This document shows positions 12,252 through 23,990 of a stretch of DNA of 64,000 nt, one piece after another (positions within the stretch are counted from its first letter, which is position 1; each line of letters begins with the position of its first letter). This DNA comes from Scytalidium lignicola (taxonomy: Eukaryota > Ascomycota > Leotiomycetes). The stretch spans positions 62,001 through 126,000 of the forward strand of contig NCSJ02000106.1 in NCBI GenBank assembly GCA_002812745.2. Direction: 5' to 3'. Made by a program: the position numbers and the translations under genes. The notes beneath the pieces are model-generated. The model had not been told where the DNA came from. It did no database searches and was given only the letters and a program-made list of their open reading frames with translations.

Positions 12252-15200
12252 TCAACCATTAGTTGTGACACCGGGCATCACATCATACTCGGAATAAGAT
12301 CCATCACGACCATTTAACTCTATCCCATCTTGGACAGGCACTTCATCATTGCTAACAAACCCTGCATCCTCAGCTAACCTCCTCAGTCTCCCCGCAAACT
12401 GGTGGAGTCTTTTCCGTTCGTCCTCGAGCTCCTTGCGTCGTTTAGCCATATCAGCATGTTCTTCAAGAAGTTCACGGCACTTTAGCTCTCCTAGTAGTTA
12501 TTAGCATTATTTTACTCCGAGTAGAGAATACGGATCTAAGACGACTCACCATTACCCTCGTCCAAGCCAAGTTTGCCTTCGAGAAAATAATCGATCTTGC
12601 TAAAGATCCGTTTGAAAAGTCTAGCATTAATGTTGGCACAAACGCTATCTGTGAATCTAACTGTTGCCAGAGCGTAGTAACCACGAATGTAGGCGGCTGT
12701 GTCAAGTTCTCGCTGGAATGGATCAGGACCGAGCTCTGCATCTGTGATTTTCTTCTTCTCGGCCTCTTTGGCTTCTTCTGTCGGGAGCTTTTTTCCCATT
12801 CGGATCCTTTTATCAACTTCGCATTGAACACGACGGATTCGGCGTTGCGTCATCAAAATATTCAGCTCTTTTGCCTTATACATTTCATGGACCTCATCGT
12901 TAATAGTAAAGAGTTGATGGCGTTCCGTTTCATAAAAATCTCGAAGATCTCCCCGCTGTTCCCTTTCTTCATTATCAATAAACTCCTTGACAAATCTCTC
13001 AGAGAGCTTGTATAGATCTGTCTCCCTGTATTGGCCTAGAACACTGTGGAGGATATCGGTGATATGTGCTCTTAGCATTACAAGAGTGCAGTCAATCAAT
13101 GTTTCAAGTGGCTTATCCCAAGATTGGACACTTTGCATAGAATACTCCTCCATGACTTTGAGATTGACGACAGTAGGAGCTCCGGTGCGACTGTGTCGAG
13201 AAATGCAGGCGCGGATGTCTGCAAGACTCATAGCCCCCTTGCCTGAATGGAGATATGGTTTATCGAATGGATTCATAACACCCGCTTGAGATTTCCTGTA
13301 AATTGGTGGAGGGCTTGAATAATACCCTCTTCCTTCATTTTTCACTGAGGGGGCCACACCTGGAGTTGGGGTTGTGCGCATTGGTATGCCATTGCTCATT
13401 CTAGACCTTTTAGAACCTGATTGAGGGGTTTCAGGATCTAATGTCCGTTTATTTGGGGATGTATTGGGGGGTTCTCTTTGCTCTTCTCTCATGCCAACAT
13501 CATCGTCATCATCATCCAAGTTTATAATCTCAAATTCGAGATCAGCAGGATGGCTGCATACACATCCAGGTCGCATCTGGGTTACTGCATCCCGGAACTG
13601 AACACACAGAGTATTCCACTCACTCTGAAATCTACTGCCATAATCTTGAGAACTTCCATCAAGTAGCCGTTGGATTGCATTGCTGAACTTGTTGAGTTTC
13701 TGTCTAACGATATGTTGGACATTATCAATTAAAGGTGCCGGTAGTAGGCGAAGTTGCTCCTCAACCTCATTAGTCTTCTCTGCGATCTTCTGGGTGGCAT
13801 CTGGAATACTATAAAAATTACGTTAGATAAGATTAGAGGAAGTGAAAAGAGTGAGTACCTAGCAGCAATTTGTCTAGCAAACTCCTGTGAGAGATATTTT
13901 TGAATTGCTGTCGTTCCACAACGCTCCCGGAAAACTGCCCAGTCATTTGCCCAAAGTTCCTCGGTGTCGAAAAAATGCTCCTCCTCCTTACGGGCATTGA
14001 TATGGTAGCCTAGACCATGCAATTTAGTATTTGGACCTGGTTGTTTGGTAACAAAATAGCCATGACCGAAGCAATGCGATTCTCCTTTGAGAATTGCTTC
14101 AAACTCCGGGTGCCTCTTGCCCCCTTGCAGTTGGTCCGGCATAGTTAAGACTCCAATGCATCGCGAATTTGCCTTGAGATTTCCAATAACGGCGCTGGTT
14201 CCAGAATTGCTTGGGTCGGTACGCATTTGAATAGCACATATAATCAGGGCATTGTGTCGCATGATGTATCGCTTCGCCAAGTTCATGAACACTTCAACTA
14301 AGTATTGCTCTTCAGGTCGCTGTGCAACTTGGAAGATTCCTGGTAAATCATAAAAGAGTAGAGAAGGAAGACCGGGGCCTGCAATCTCAATTCTAACCAC
14401 ATTTGGGGAGAATCTCTCTTCAGTGCGTTGGTCGTTTGCTTGAGCCCGAGTTCCAGTACCAGGTATAAATTCTTCAAAGTTTGCATTCGGGTTGAGTAGA
14501 GCAATTTGTGCCCACTTCATAATAGTCTCGAGCTCAGTTTTGTCGTATATAGTTTTAAAGTCGTTGACTTCAACCTGATTTCTTTCAACCCAGGGTGGGA
14601 ATGGCCTGTCCCTCGAAGGTCTATTCGGCTTGCGACCTGGTTCATAAATGAATTTCTTTTCTAAAGACACTTTGCACGACCATTCCTTCGCAGGAAGTGT
14701 TTGGATACTTGCAGGGCAACGAGTGCAAATTCCTTCACTCTTTGGAAGCTGGATTTCGGCAAGAGCACTCATGAGTGACGATTTCCCAGCACTCTGATCA
14801 CCAACGAGCACGAGTTCTGGCAGAGGGACCACATGATCCAGACCGAACCCACGGAGCTCATTAATAGCATCAACTAGGATATTAGCCTTTCGACCGACAA
14901 TATGAAGTCCAGACTCAGGTGTAGCTTCAGCCATCGACTGGCGACGAGGATTCTTGGTTTTAGTCATTGAGATGGATGACCCGACTGATACTATTTCAGC
15001 ACGAGTTAGCTATAGGTTTTCCTTATTGATAGGTTAGAGCACATTACAAGTTGCAGATCGACGGCGTTGCTCTACTGCCTGCGTGGCATATCCCTCATCC
15101 TGATCTGGATCGACATCAACAGGAGATTGAGAGTTGAGTAATGAATTGCCTATTTATGTATTAATACACGGGGGGGNTTTTTTGGTGGCAGAAGCCTAAC

Positions 15201-15267
15201 ACTTACCGTTGCTAAAATCAGTCGTAGATATTTCTGGAATCTCTTGCTTAAGTTTGCGTGGGGGCAT
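12252..15267 (-). CDS. Dynamin-like large GTPase (Mx/dynamin superfamily)
   Basis: Five exons (15267-15207, 15149-15048, 14990-13859, 13808-12550, 12490-12252) and four introns of 50-59 bp give 930 residues. The two 5' exons add ~62 residues, starting MPPRKLKQEIPEIS, before a downstream ATG at 14967 that would otherwise look like the start. All phases agree across the joins. The GTPase domain shows P-loop GDQSAGKSS (~118-126), switch I CTRCP, G3 DLPG and G4 region LTMPDQ. G4 normally reads T-K-x-D; here Lys is Met. A stalk/middle region and a C-terminal GTPase-effector-like segment (YIRGYYALATVRFTDSV) follow, then a charged coiled tail. An Asp-rich, low-complexity insert lies near 13,500. The family remodels membranes by GTP-driven assembly; filamentous fungi carry several such paralogues of unknown role. 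Confidence 0.88.
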
Positions 15268-16851
15268 TTAGATACTTCATTCAATGGATTAGCAACATGC
15301 GTCGGTTTACTAGTATGAAAGAAATAGGCAACGAAAAATAAAAATATGTCAAGGTTTAATACAGTGGAAGAAATAACAAGATACAAGAATATTTGACAAG
15401 GTGACAAGGTGACATCCAGACAGGAACGGAACAAATTGGATATGTCACATTATAGAGTAAGGGAAGATAAAAGAAAACAGAGATAAACGTATAATATCAG
15501 AATGGTAGAGATCATTAGGAGAAGATGACTCACGAGCTGTTCCAATAACACCTTGTTCTAGGACACTCTACCTCGATTTTTACCAAGACAAATAAGTTGT
15601 AGGTCGAGCAGCAAGCAAGTGTGTGTTGAAGAGTAAATGTAAAGGTCGGGTAGGAAGAAGTGCAGAAGTGAAAAGTGATGATGTGCACAAGAGGAGAATT
15701 GGAGGAAGTAAATGTGGCAGGATTGTAAGCTATTCAAAGGTGAACAGTTGAGACTTGTAATTGTATATGCAGTAGAAGGAAGCCAAAAGACAACAGCAAT
15801 TTTTCAAGTCTTAAAACAGAAGATCTTTCTATCCAGGCACCGGAATTGTCTTAATATGACCTCTTCGACTCTACGTAATTCAAGGAGGAATTAATACAGC
15901 CAATTAAAACGGAAAATAATCGCCGAGTTGCATATTCACGCTGCTGATACGCCTTATGTATATATGCTCGAGGTTCTCTAAATTACCCTTGTGCTTCTCT
16001 TGCCGACCCGCCAGCGGCGTTATATTTTCTTAAATAACCCGCCATAATCCAGAACAACACTTGCAGACATAAGCCAGGCATTGGGCAAATAACACAGTGC
16101 ATTAAGAGGTGACTAGGAGTGCGAGAGGGGCTGGATGTTTCGCGTCTGTTATTTGGTGCAAGTGCAGGAATTCACCGCGCCTTTGCGGATTGTGCACGGA
16201 ACACCACCCATTTTGGCGGTGGCAGCGTGAACTTTCAGCGACAAGCCGGGGCAGCGTTCACAACACAGTTCATGTCAGACTGCTGGTGAAATGTGAAATG
16301 CAAAGTCCCTCGACTTTCTTCATGTGGGGCCACAAAGGCCACAAACCGTGTGAGTGATAAGGGTCTTGAACATCTCTTGACTTTTTCTCAAGTCTTTGAT
16401 TCCTGGCTGACATGTTTGTGAAATTCGAAGCAGACTGGACCTCCGCCAAGTTTCACGACTAGCTTGGTCTGAGTTAATTGGTTTCTGCATAACAATGGAT
16501 TGTCTGTCTTGTTACAAATTCCAATCCATGGCGCACGGGTTGGATACCATTATGACCTCAATGATACCTGGGGACTTGCTAATATCTTAGGAGGATGAAG
16601 AGGAATATCTTCGTGATGATTGATACTTGCACTCCTCCGAGAATGCACAAATCATTGGAAAGAGAGTGCTGATGGGCACGGACCCCAATGAGGCACCGCA
16701 CTAGTTACATAAGCTAGTCGCACTTCCCCTGGACAAAAGTGCCCAGCTGCCCAACGGGAAGTTCCGCCCATTGCTTCATCGTGTTCGTGGCATCTAGAAA
16801 GAAAGTTCTACGATTGAACATCTCTGGTAATTTCTGCACAAGTCTGCAAAG
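15268..16851. other. Intergenic region between divergent genes
   Basis: 1.58 kb separating the dynamin-like gene from the GMPPA-like gene. Only short frames (up to 82 codons) without motifs. Presumed promoters of both genes. Confidence 0.5.
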
Positions 16852-18359
16852 ATGTCTCTCGATATTCCATACAGAAATAAGAGCAATGGCGCTTCTGGAG
16901 CCTTGACAAAAGCTGTCATCTTGGTAAAAAAAAGAAATTTCTACATTATTATAACAGGGTATTAGCTAATATATAGTGGGCAGGTTGGCGGGCCTTCCAG
17001 GGGAACAAGATTCAGACCTTTGTCTCTAGATCTCCCAAAGGTACGAAGTTGAAGTAGTTGAATTATCTCTTCCGCCCCGTGCACGACTGACAATTTCGAA
17101 TAGCCTCTTTTCGAAGTTGCTGGTCATCCTATCATCTGGCACTGTCTCACCGCCATCGCAAAGGTCCCCCACATCCTGGAGGTTTGCATGATCGGATACT
17201 ATGACGAGTCAGTGTTCCGCGACTTCATTAAAGATTCGCAGAAGGAATTTCCTCAACTCAAGATTGTCTATCTACGGGAATACCAAGCTCTTGGGACCGC
17301 TGGAGGCCTGTACCACTTCCGTGATGCGATCCTGAAGGGACGCCCAGAACGCTTCTTCGTTATCAATGCCGATGTCTGCTGTTCATTCCCATTGAATGAC
17401 ATGCTCAAGCTGTTTGAAGAGAAGGATGCCGAGGCTGTCATTCTTGGGACCCGTGTGAGTGAGGAGGCCGCAACCAATTTTGGTTGCATTGTCTCTGACT
17501 CCCATACTCGACGTGTCCTTCACTATGTCGAGAAACCTGAATCCCAAATCTCTAACCTGATCAACTGTGGTGTATACCTCTTCTCTACAGACTGCATCTT
17601 CCCCGCCATCCGCAGTGCCATCAAGAAGCGCACTGACCGTCCCCGTCTCGTCTCCTATCCTTCCTCTGAGAACCTCGAGTCGTCCTTCTTCCAAGATGAT
17701 GATGACGTGCAGAAGAGTGAAGTCCTGCGACTGGAACAGGATATCCTTAGTGATGTAGCGGACAGCAAGCAGTTTTTTGTCTACGAGACCAAGGATTTCT
17801 GGCGACAGATCAAAACTGCGGGCTCCGCTGTCCCTGCCAATGCCCTGTACCTGCAGCAGGCCTGGCAGGGTGGATCAACTGAACTGGCGAAGCCGTCAGC
17901 GAACATTCTTCCTCCAGTCTTCATTCACCCTACCGCCACCGTGGACCCTACGGCTAAACTTGGACCAAATGTTTCCATTGGGCCCAGGGTTATCATTGGT
18001 GCCGGTGCTAGGGTGAAGGAGTCGATTGTGCTGGAGGACTCGGAGATCAAGCATGACGCCTGCGTTTTGTACTCGATTCTTGGATGGAACAGCAGAATTG
18101 GTGCTTGGGCTCGTGTTGAAGGCACGCCTACCCCTGTAACGAATCACAGCACCAGCATTGTCAAGAATGGTGTTAAGGTTCAAAGCATCACAATTCTAGG
18201 CAAAGACTGTGCTGTTGGTGATGAGGTGAGGGTTCAGAATTGTGTCTGTCTTCCATTTAAGGAGTTGAAGAGGGTATGTATTCCACCTTCCTACTAATAT
18301 AGACTGCAACGTGAAGCTAACGACATTTTCAGGACGTTGCCAATGAGGTCATCATGTAA
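16852..18359 (+). CDS. Mannose-1-phosphate guanylyltransferase alpha-like (GMPPA-type)
   Basis: Four exons (16852-16923, 16984-17040, 17104-18273, 18333-18359) give 441 residues. The first two exons are only 24 and 19 codons and carry the diagnostic N-terminal nucleotidyltransferase signature KAVILVGGPSRGTRFRPLSL. GHPIIWHCL and GYYDESVF follow, then the nucleotidyl-transferase core with ALGTAGGLYHFRD and FFVINADVCCSFP, and a C-terminal left-handed beta-helix of hexapeptide repeats (HPTATVDPTAKLGPNVSIG). The last exon encodes the conserved ending DVANEVIM. The sequence matches the GMPPA branch more than the catalytic GMPPB/Mpg1 branch. In animals GMPPA acts as a GDP-mannose-sensing regulator of GMPPB. 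Role in GDP-mannose supply for glycosylation, GPI anchors and wall mannan is inferred. Confidence 0.92.
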
Positions 18360-19699
18360 TTGGTGCATGGCGCATCGATCCGTTTGTGATACCCAAAACT
18401 AGGAGGCAATGCATTTAACAGGAAATGGGAGTTAGCATATTTTTTCTCCTCTCATATATCTTGGCTCGCGAACCTTATTATCCGAGAGCACGATTTTGTT
18501 TAGAGTGAATGGGAAGTACAAAAAAAAAAGGTTGATAGAAACAAAAGTATAAATGCCAGTGTCTGAAACACGATGCGTGTCTGACAGTGTTACTTCTTGT
18601 TTTGCCACCTTTACTTCGTCCAGAGGGTCTAGAGATCAAGCCCCGCCTGCAATATACCCTCGTCGAGGACAGCTGCATAACAGTGCTTATGTATAGGCGT
18701 ATGTAAACAACTCCTTAGCATTGATCGTCAACAACGAATACAATAGTCCATAGACGAGAGGTCTTCAAGTTATGTTTCCTAGCCGCTTTTCCAAAAGGGA
18801 GGAGTACTAATTAAACAGATATTAATCAATGTATTCATGCTAGCGGTGACAAGAGTCCCCCTGTGCACAATTATCACTAGTGTAAGTCAAAAAAGCCATT
18901 AGGTGAAATAAAACTGTGCAGCAGGCAGCCGTCAATTTTAGTGAATGACGTCGAAGCCATAACGGAAGACTTATTTCATGGCTTCCATCATTGTCAAGCT
19001 GCAATTTCTTGATGTCTTCTAAATCCAGCTGGCGTAACCTAACGTGAGTCTCGACAACCTATTTATTACGTTATGTAGGCAATTGCGGACTTGTGATACG
19101 TCCGAATTTCACGATCCTTCTGGATTACTCTTCCTAGTTTTCAACCCAAAAGTCTTCAGGGTGTTGCTGGCAATCCTAGTTGCGGTAAGAACCTTGAATA
19201 GACCTTGTTGGATACAGACGAGGCAGACGAGGTGACGAATAAATTAGATAGGCACGGAGCAAATAGACGTTAAATTGGTAAGGTACTTGATAGTCAAGTA
19301 AGTCATGGAGATCATATTAGAAAGGTTTGCTACAGAANTTTTTTATACAAAATTTATTCTACTCTTCCTCTATCAAAACTAGTTCAGTCCCGAATGGAAC
19401 ATCATTATTTTTGAAATAATAGAGATTATATGATTTATATGTAGCCGCGAATACCTTGTTAATTTTGGCTAAGATAAAACATCTGAAAAGGTGTCTGTCT
19501 GCTTCAGTGCGACCATTACGTTACGGTTGCGCAACCATGACAGACCTATTAGCTTAGATATAATGTCCCTTTTTAAGAGGGTATATAGCACGCTTCAGTG
19601 CTCACTCTCGAATAAATACTTCTTCTTTCAATAATAATATCAAACTCAGATATATTAGTCTATAGATTCACCCTCACTAGCTTCACCTTCACCAGCAAC
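18360..19699. other. Intergenic region
   Basis: 1.34 kb, AT-rich, with one N at 19338. No open frame above 66 codons and no RNA gene recognised. Confidence 0.55.
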
Positions 19700-20703
19700 A
19701 TGACGCAAATCGATATCGGCCTTACGCTTCGTAGGGCGTATCACAACGCACTGCAAGCTCTAGCAGCACAGATCGAACAGATCAGAAGCACAGAACTCCG
19801 AGACGTGGACCTAAACCAACTTCAGATTGTAAGAAATCAGATCGTCCTTGATGAGAACGGGAATCCAGGGCCGGTGCTGCCTTTCTTCTCGCCATACCCA
19901 GAAGTCTCGGTCCCTACCGAGGAACTTGATCTATTCATCAGAAGAGCATTTCCTGAATATGGTCTATATCGCACCGAGAGCATCGTGAGGAAGATTTATG
20001 ACTATTTCGGAGAGTACTTGTCCTGGTGCGAACACAGTGTTAGACAATCCCGTAAACCACTATGGACCACTAAAGGGTATGTTATTTTTTGTAACCCTGC
20101 CCCTTTCCAAGTCTCTTGATTAAAATATTTTACTTTTANTTTTTATTTTTATTTCTCACATGAACATCCAGCCTATACGACTACGATTACAAAAAGCTCT
20201 TTGGGATCGAAAGCTGTTCCGAATGTTCAATAATCCATGTCTCGGACGTTCCTGGCGTACAATATCCACATCTCAGATGTATGATGCTTAATAACATCAA
20301 TCATGACAATGATAACCTCCTTCGTTCTGAACTCCTTGCTATAACAACATATATGTACAAGCGCTTAGAATCCAATGAGTTCGACGAACATGTTCTAGCT
20401 CCAGTAGGTTCCCCCCCTTTTAAAGCAGCCTTTGCAATAAGACCCATGTTAAGTAACAACAACTGATACATTCTTCAGGTCATATTAATCTCCTTCATGG
20501 GATCACAGCAAGCTCGTATCTTACAAGCTCATTTCGATGGAGACAGCCTGATTGTGGGTTACACAAAATTGTACAATCTTAAAAAGGAGGACAATGCTAC
20601 TTTGAATGTGCTCGTTCGTTGGGGACTGTGCTATCCTACGGGAATAACCACTTGTTCACGGGGCATCACACTACCCTTCCGAAACTCTGGTCGTGCTTAT
20701 TAG
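19700..20703 (+). CDS. Orphan hypothetical protein (277 aa)
   Basis: Three exons (19700-20076, 20172-20403, 20479-20703) join in phase. Intron 1 contains an N in a T-rich tract at 20139. The protein is 277 residues, soluble-looking, with no signal peptide or membrane segment. The N-terminal ~60 residues are helical (TLRRAYHNALQALAAQIEQI). The middle has a CSECSIIHVSDVPG segment, and the C-terminus contains FMGSQQARILQAHFDGDSL. I do not recognise it. It is surrounded by 1.3 kb and 0.4 kb of non-coding DNA, which together with the lack of any family suggests a lineage-specific gene. The three consistent joins and a single terminal stop make it likely real. Confidence 0.65.
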
Positions 20704-21118
20704 AAGAAGATTCTTGAAAACTCGTAAAAAAAGTATATATTATTTGGTTTTATGGTGGAAGGTTATTCAGCTGAGTATGCAGTCGTTATCCAATTATTTG
20801 GTTTGTATTTCTGTAGCATGGGTCAGGTGGGGTCTTCGTGCAGGTCCCGAGAAGGTCTTAAGGGAGGGGGTTAGATTTCATCACTAGCCTACTACAGACA
20901 ACCACCCATTTAATAAACTGTGTTTCTTCATTCGTCTTTTATTCATTTACTCAATCTGGCAGACACCCTAAATGGCACAAATTGAAACATGAATTGCTTT
21001 CAACGGGTATCATATCTCTCAATTCCCTTAAAGTAACTTTAGTATATATCCATATCATTTTTTTTCTTCTTACATAACTTCCTTCATTCATTCATTTGTC
21101 TTCCCATATATTCCTCCT
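20704..21118. other. Intergenic region between convergent genes
   Basis: 415 bp, T-rich towards the right, probably the 3' UTRs of both neighbours. Nothing else seen. Confidence 0.6.
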
Positions 21119-22028
21119 CTAACCCAGGGCAATAAACAATCCACCGACAACTGTCAAGCAGAGTAGAGCAGCGAAGTCTCCAACCCTAGATGCAGTATTG
21201 GGAGTTGCTGAAGCCGAAGCAGCAGTAGCAGAAGAACCAGAGCCCGTAGTAGAAGCTGGGGTGGATGTGATTGAAGCAATAACACTGGATGATACGGCAC
21301 CTGTAGCCTGCGCACTTGCACTCGATGTTGCAGCACCACCAGCACCTGATGAAGTTCCATTCGCTGCTCCAACAGTCGTCACGGTTCCACCTTGGACACT
21401 GGCTGGCGCCCTCACAGTACCCGCGTTCTGGGCCGCGGTCCTGAAATCGTTGATCGTTTGGTTAGAGGGAGCGTTGACAACGCCTACCATGCCAGCAGGG
21501 CAGTGTTCACCCAAGGAGCAGTAGAACCAGATCGGGTCTGTATTTGCGACATTGACAAGAAAGACACTAGTCTTGAAGGGTGTCAGTTTTGAGCGAAACA
21601 AGGATGACTGGGAAAATGTGTCTGAGAGGGACATAGACCTACCCCATTGGCGTCGCCATTGATATATCCCGAGAAGAAGGCGTTTGATGATGAAGGCAGA
21701 CATGGGTTTGCAAAATCTCCTTGGACGACACTATGGCCACCTGGGTAAAAATGGAATTGAAGACTGTAAGGGCGCTCCAATCAGCATGCTTCTATTTCAC
21801 ACTATTGTCCAATTTATCGATTTCCCACTTACACATCTCCAACATTAGCCCTGACAGAATTAGGTGACATCACAAGGCCAGTTTGACCCTTTTGCAAATG
21901 TCAGCACCATGAGAATCGACAAATAATTCCGGAAGAATTCAGCAATGGCAACATACCACAGCGATGTCGATGGTAGCAGCATTGACCGCCGCTGCGATAG
22001 CGACCAGAGATGCCACTGAGCGATACAT
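21119..22028 (-). CDS. GPI-anchored cupredoxin-like surface protein
   Basis: Four exons (22028-21957, 21888-21833, 21763-21643, 21571-21119) with introns of 68, 69 and 71 bp give 233 residues. A signal peptide (MYRSVASLVAIAAAVNAA) is followed by a plastocyanin-like domain. All four type-1 copper ligands are visible: His in PGGHSVV, then Cys, His and Met in FYCSLGEHCPAGM. A Ser/Thr/Ala/Gly-rich stalk of ~80 residues and a C-terminal hydrophobic tail typical of a GPI-attachment signal complete it. This matches the fungal 'extracellular serine-rich' cupredoxin family, whose members sit on the plasma membrane or wall. Electron transfer or copper binding at the surface is inferred. GPI16, encoded at 49.3-51.2 kb, belongs to the complex that would process such a protein. 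Confidence 0.9.
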
Positions 22029-23990
22029 TTTTGTTTTTCAAATCTTATGATGTAGGGCGGTAATAAAGCCTTTGGATGATAGGTGATTTAAAAGAGAATG
22101 AAGCAAAAACAAAACGTGTCAGATAAGGGTATGTCTCGAACAGTGGCCTTATATGTTTCTACGCAGCGCGGCTATATGCAAAGCTCATATATAAAGTCTA
22201 CAAAAGTTCCATCTACGGAATGCAAGCTACCCCAGTGATCGGCCATTGTATTTGCTGGCCTTGCTCCAATATGACTGGGTGTTGGATTTCTCTTTTGAGT
22301 TGTTCCTTGATCCATGACAGAAGTGGATGCAGGACGTGGTTGAAGTGGAGGGAGCTGTCGTGTCTCCAAGTCCAGAGCAAGAGTTTCCGCTATGCTTAGT
22401 CCTTTGGACCAACAAACAAAAAGCAAATACAGCGCACCCGAGGCTGATTGTTCCTAACCTACTTCTACGGGACATACATCCCTATTCGGAGACAAAAAGG
22501 TACGTGGACGCGTGGACATGTCCTTTACAAAGCAAGTAGATATATCTAAGCTATGCATACCAGCCGCCAGCCAACGTAAGAAGAGGAGGCGTAGCGCTTT
22601 CCCCCGAAGATCACTGCCGGGATCCAATCGGTTGTGCCCCGTACGAACATGTCTTTTTTGCCTTTATCAAGACCAAGTCAAACGTATGATTGTTATCGTT
22701 TCAGGACCTTACGCACGGAGAGCACGAAGATCGTTAAACTTATTGCGTGCCATATCCACGTTTAAAGACTCTCTAATTAATATTTCCTTTAGCTTTTCTA
22801 GACACTCGACGCGAAACTATTAATCTACCTACAGTATGACCGCTTAGGGCGCTTACAGACCAAGATCAAGAGAAAGCGCCAGCAGACGGTAATTATGTGG
22901 TTTATCTATTTCATCAGGGCCCGTTGAATACTTTTTTTTTTTCAANTATCCCTCTCTCTCTCTATGTCATGCTTATCTTCTTTTAAGAGGAGAAGATAAT
23001 TCTAAATCATCGAGACCAAAACATTTGATTTACCCACAAAAATATCATCAAGGCAGTACCGCTAATACTTAATCCATTCCGCGCTGACATGCATACGTGT
23101 TCGAGCCAAGAAACAAGCGCTCCCGGACTTTAAACGACATCACGATATTCAGGCCCGTCTAGAAAAATGTAGTTAAGTACCAGAGAATTGTGATATCAGC
23201 ACGTTATGGAGAGACCGAAGATAAGAGGCTGGATGAAGTCTTCCGTGCTGGTGGTCACGATTTTCCAACATTAACCAGATATTATACTTCTCCGAGCGAA
23301 TGCCAAGAAAAAGCACCGCGGCAAGACCTGACGAGGTGACGAATCCCTCTGGGGTGGGGTGTGAACGGTTTCAATGCAATGGATTGCGTATACAGCTTTT
23401 TTGGAGAATTAATAATTAATAATTTGTAAGTTGGCCTTGGCTTCTCTTAAATGTTACTCCGCTGTACTACAGTACTGTACTGTAGTAACATAGGATTCTT
23501 TGATGGAAAATGCGTTACCATTCCGCGAGGACAAAACAAGTTGCTTGCTTCAGGACAATTTCACAATCTTTGCGATTCTGCACTGCCTCGCGCTTTGCGG
23601 CTGGAGATCATGTTGTGGGGTCCCTTGCTCTCTGCAACCCCGCTTAATGCATGTTTTAAGACTTACCAGTATCTGAATTGAACAAAGCACAGTTCATTTA
23701 AACTAGATATTAACTTTGGTAAAAAAGATCCGTTGGATTTTAGATTTGTAATCCTGAATATCAGGATGAGTTAACTGAGTTGGATATCAAAAAAAGATCT
23801 GTAAATTCGACCTCAAATTGTCTGGCCGAAACTGCCTTAAGATACATTCTATGTACTGTACTGTAACCAATAATTCAGTACCGCTACCGTCAATCGTAAT
23901 ATACATAACTTCATAAGGAGTGGATGCCACCCTCTGCCATATGCGCCAAAATTAATCCATAATAAAATCAGTCCAATAGGTCGTAATTCT
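22029..23990. other. Intergenic region
   Basis: 1.96 kb upstream of the cupredoxin gene. Contains a CT-run with an N at 22946 and a perfect short palindrome at 23465. Frames on both strands are 60-103 codons, overlapping and featureless. No gene called. Confidence 0.5.
23465..23487. repeat. Perfect 11-bp inverted repeat with 1-bp centre
   Basis: Left arm TACTACAGTAC and right arm GTACTGTAGTA are exact reverse complements separated by one T. A related TGTACTGTACTGTA run lies 390 bp downstream, at ~23852. Confidence 0.9.
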
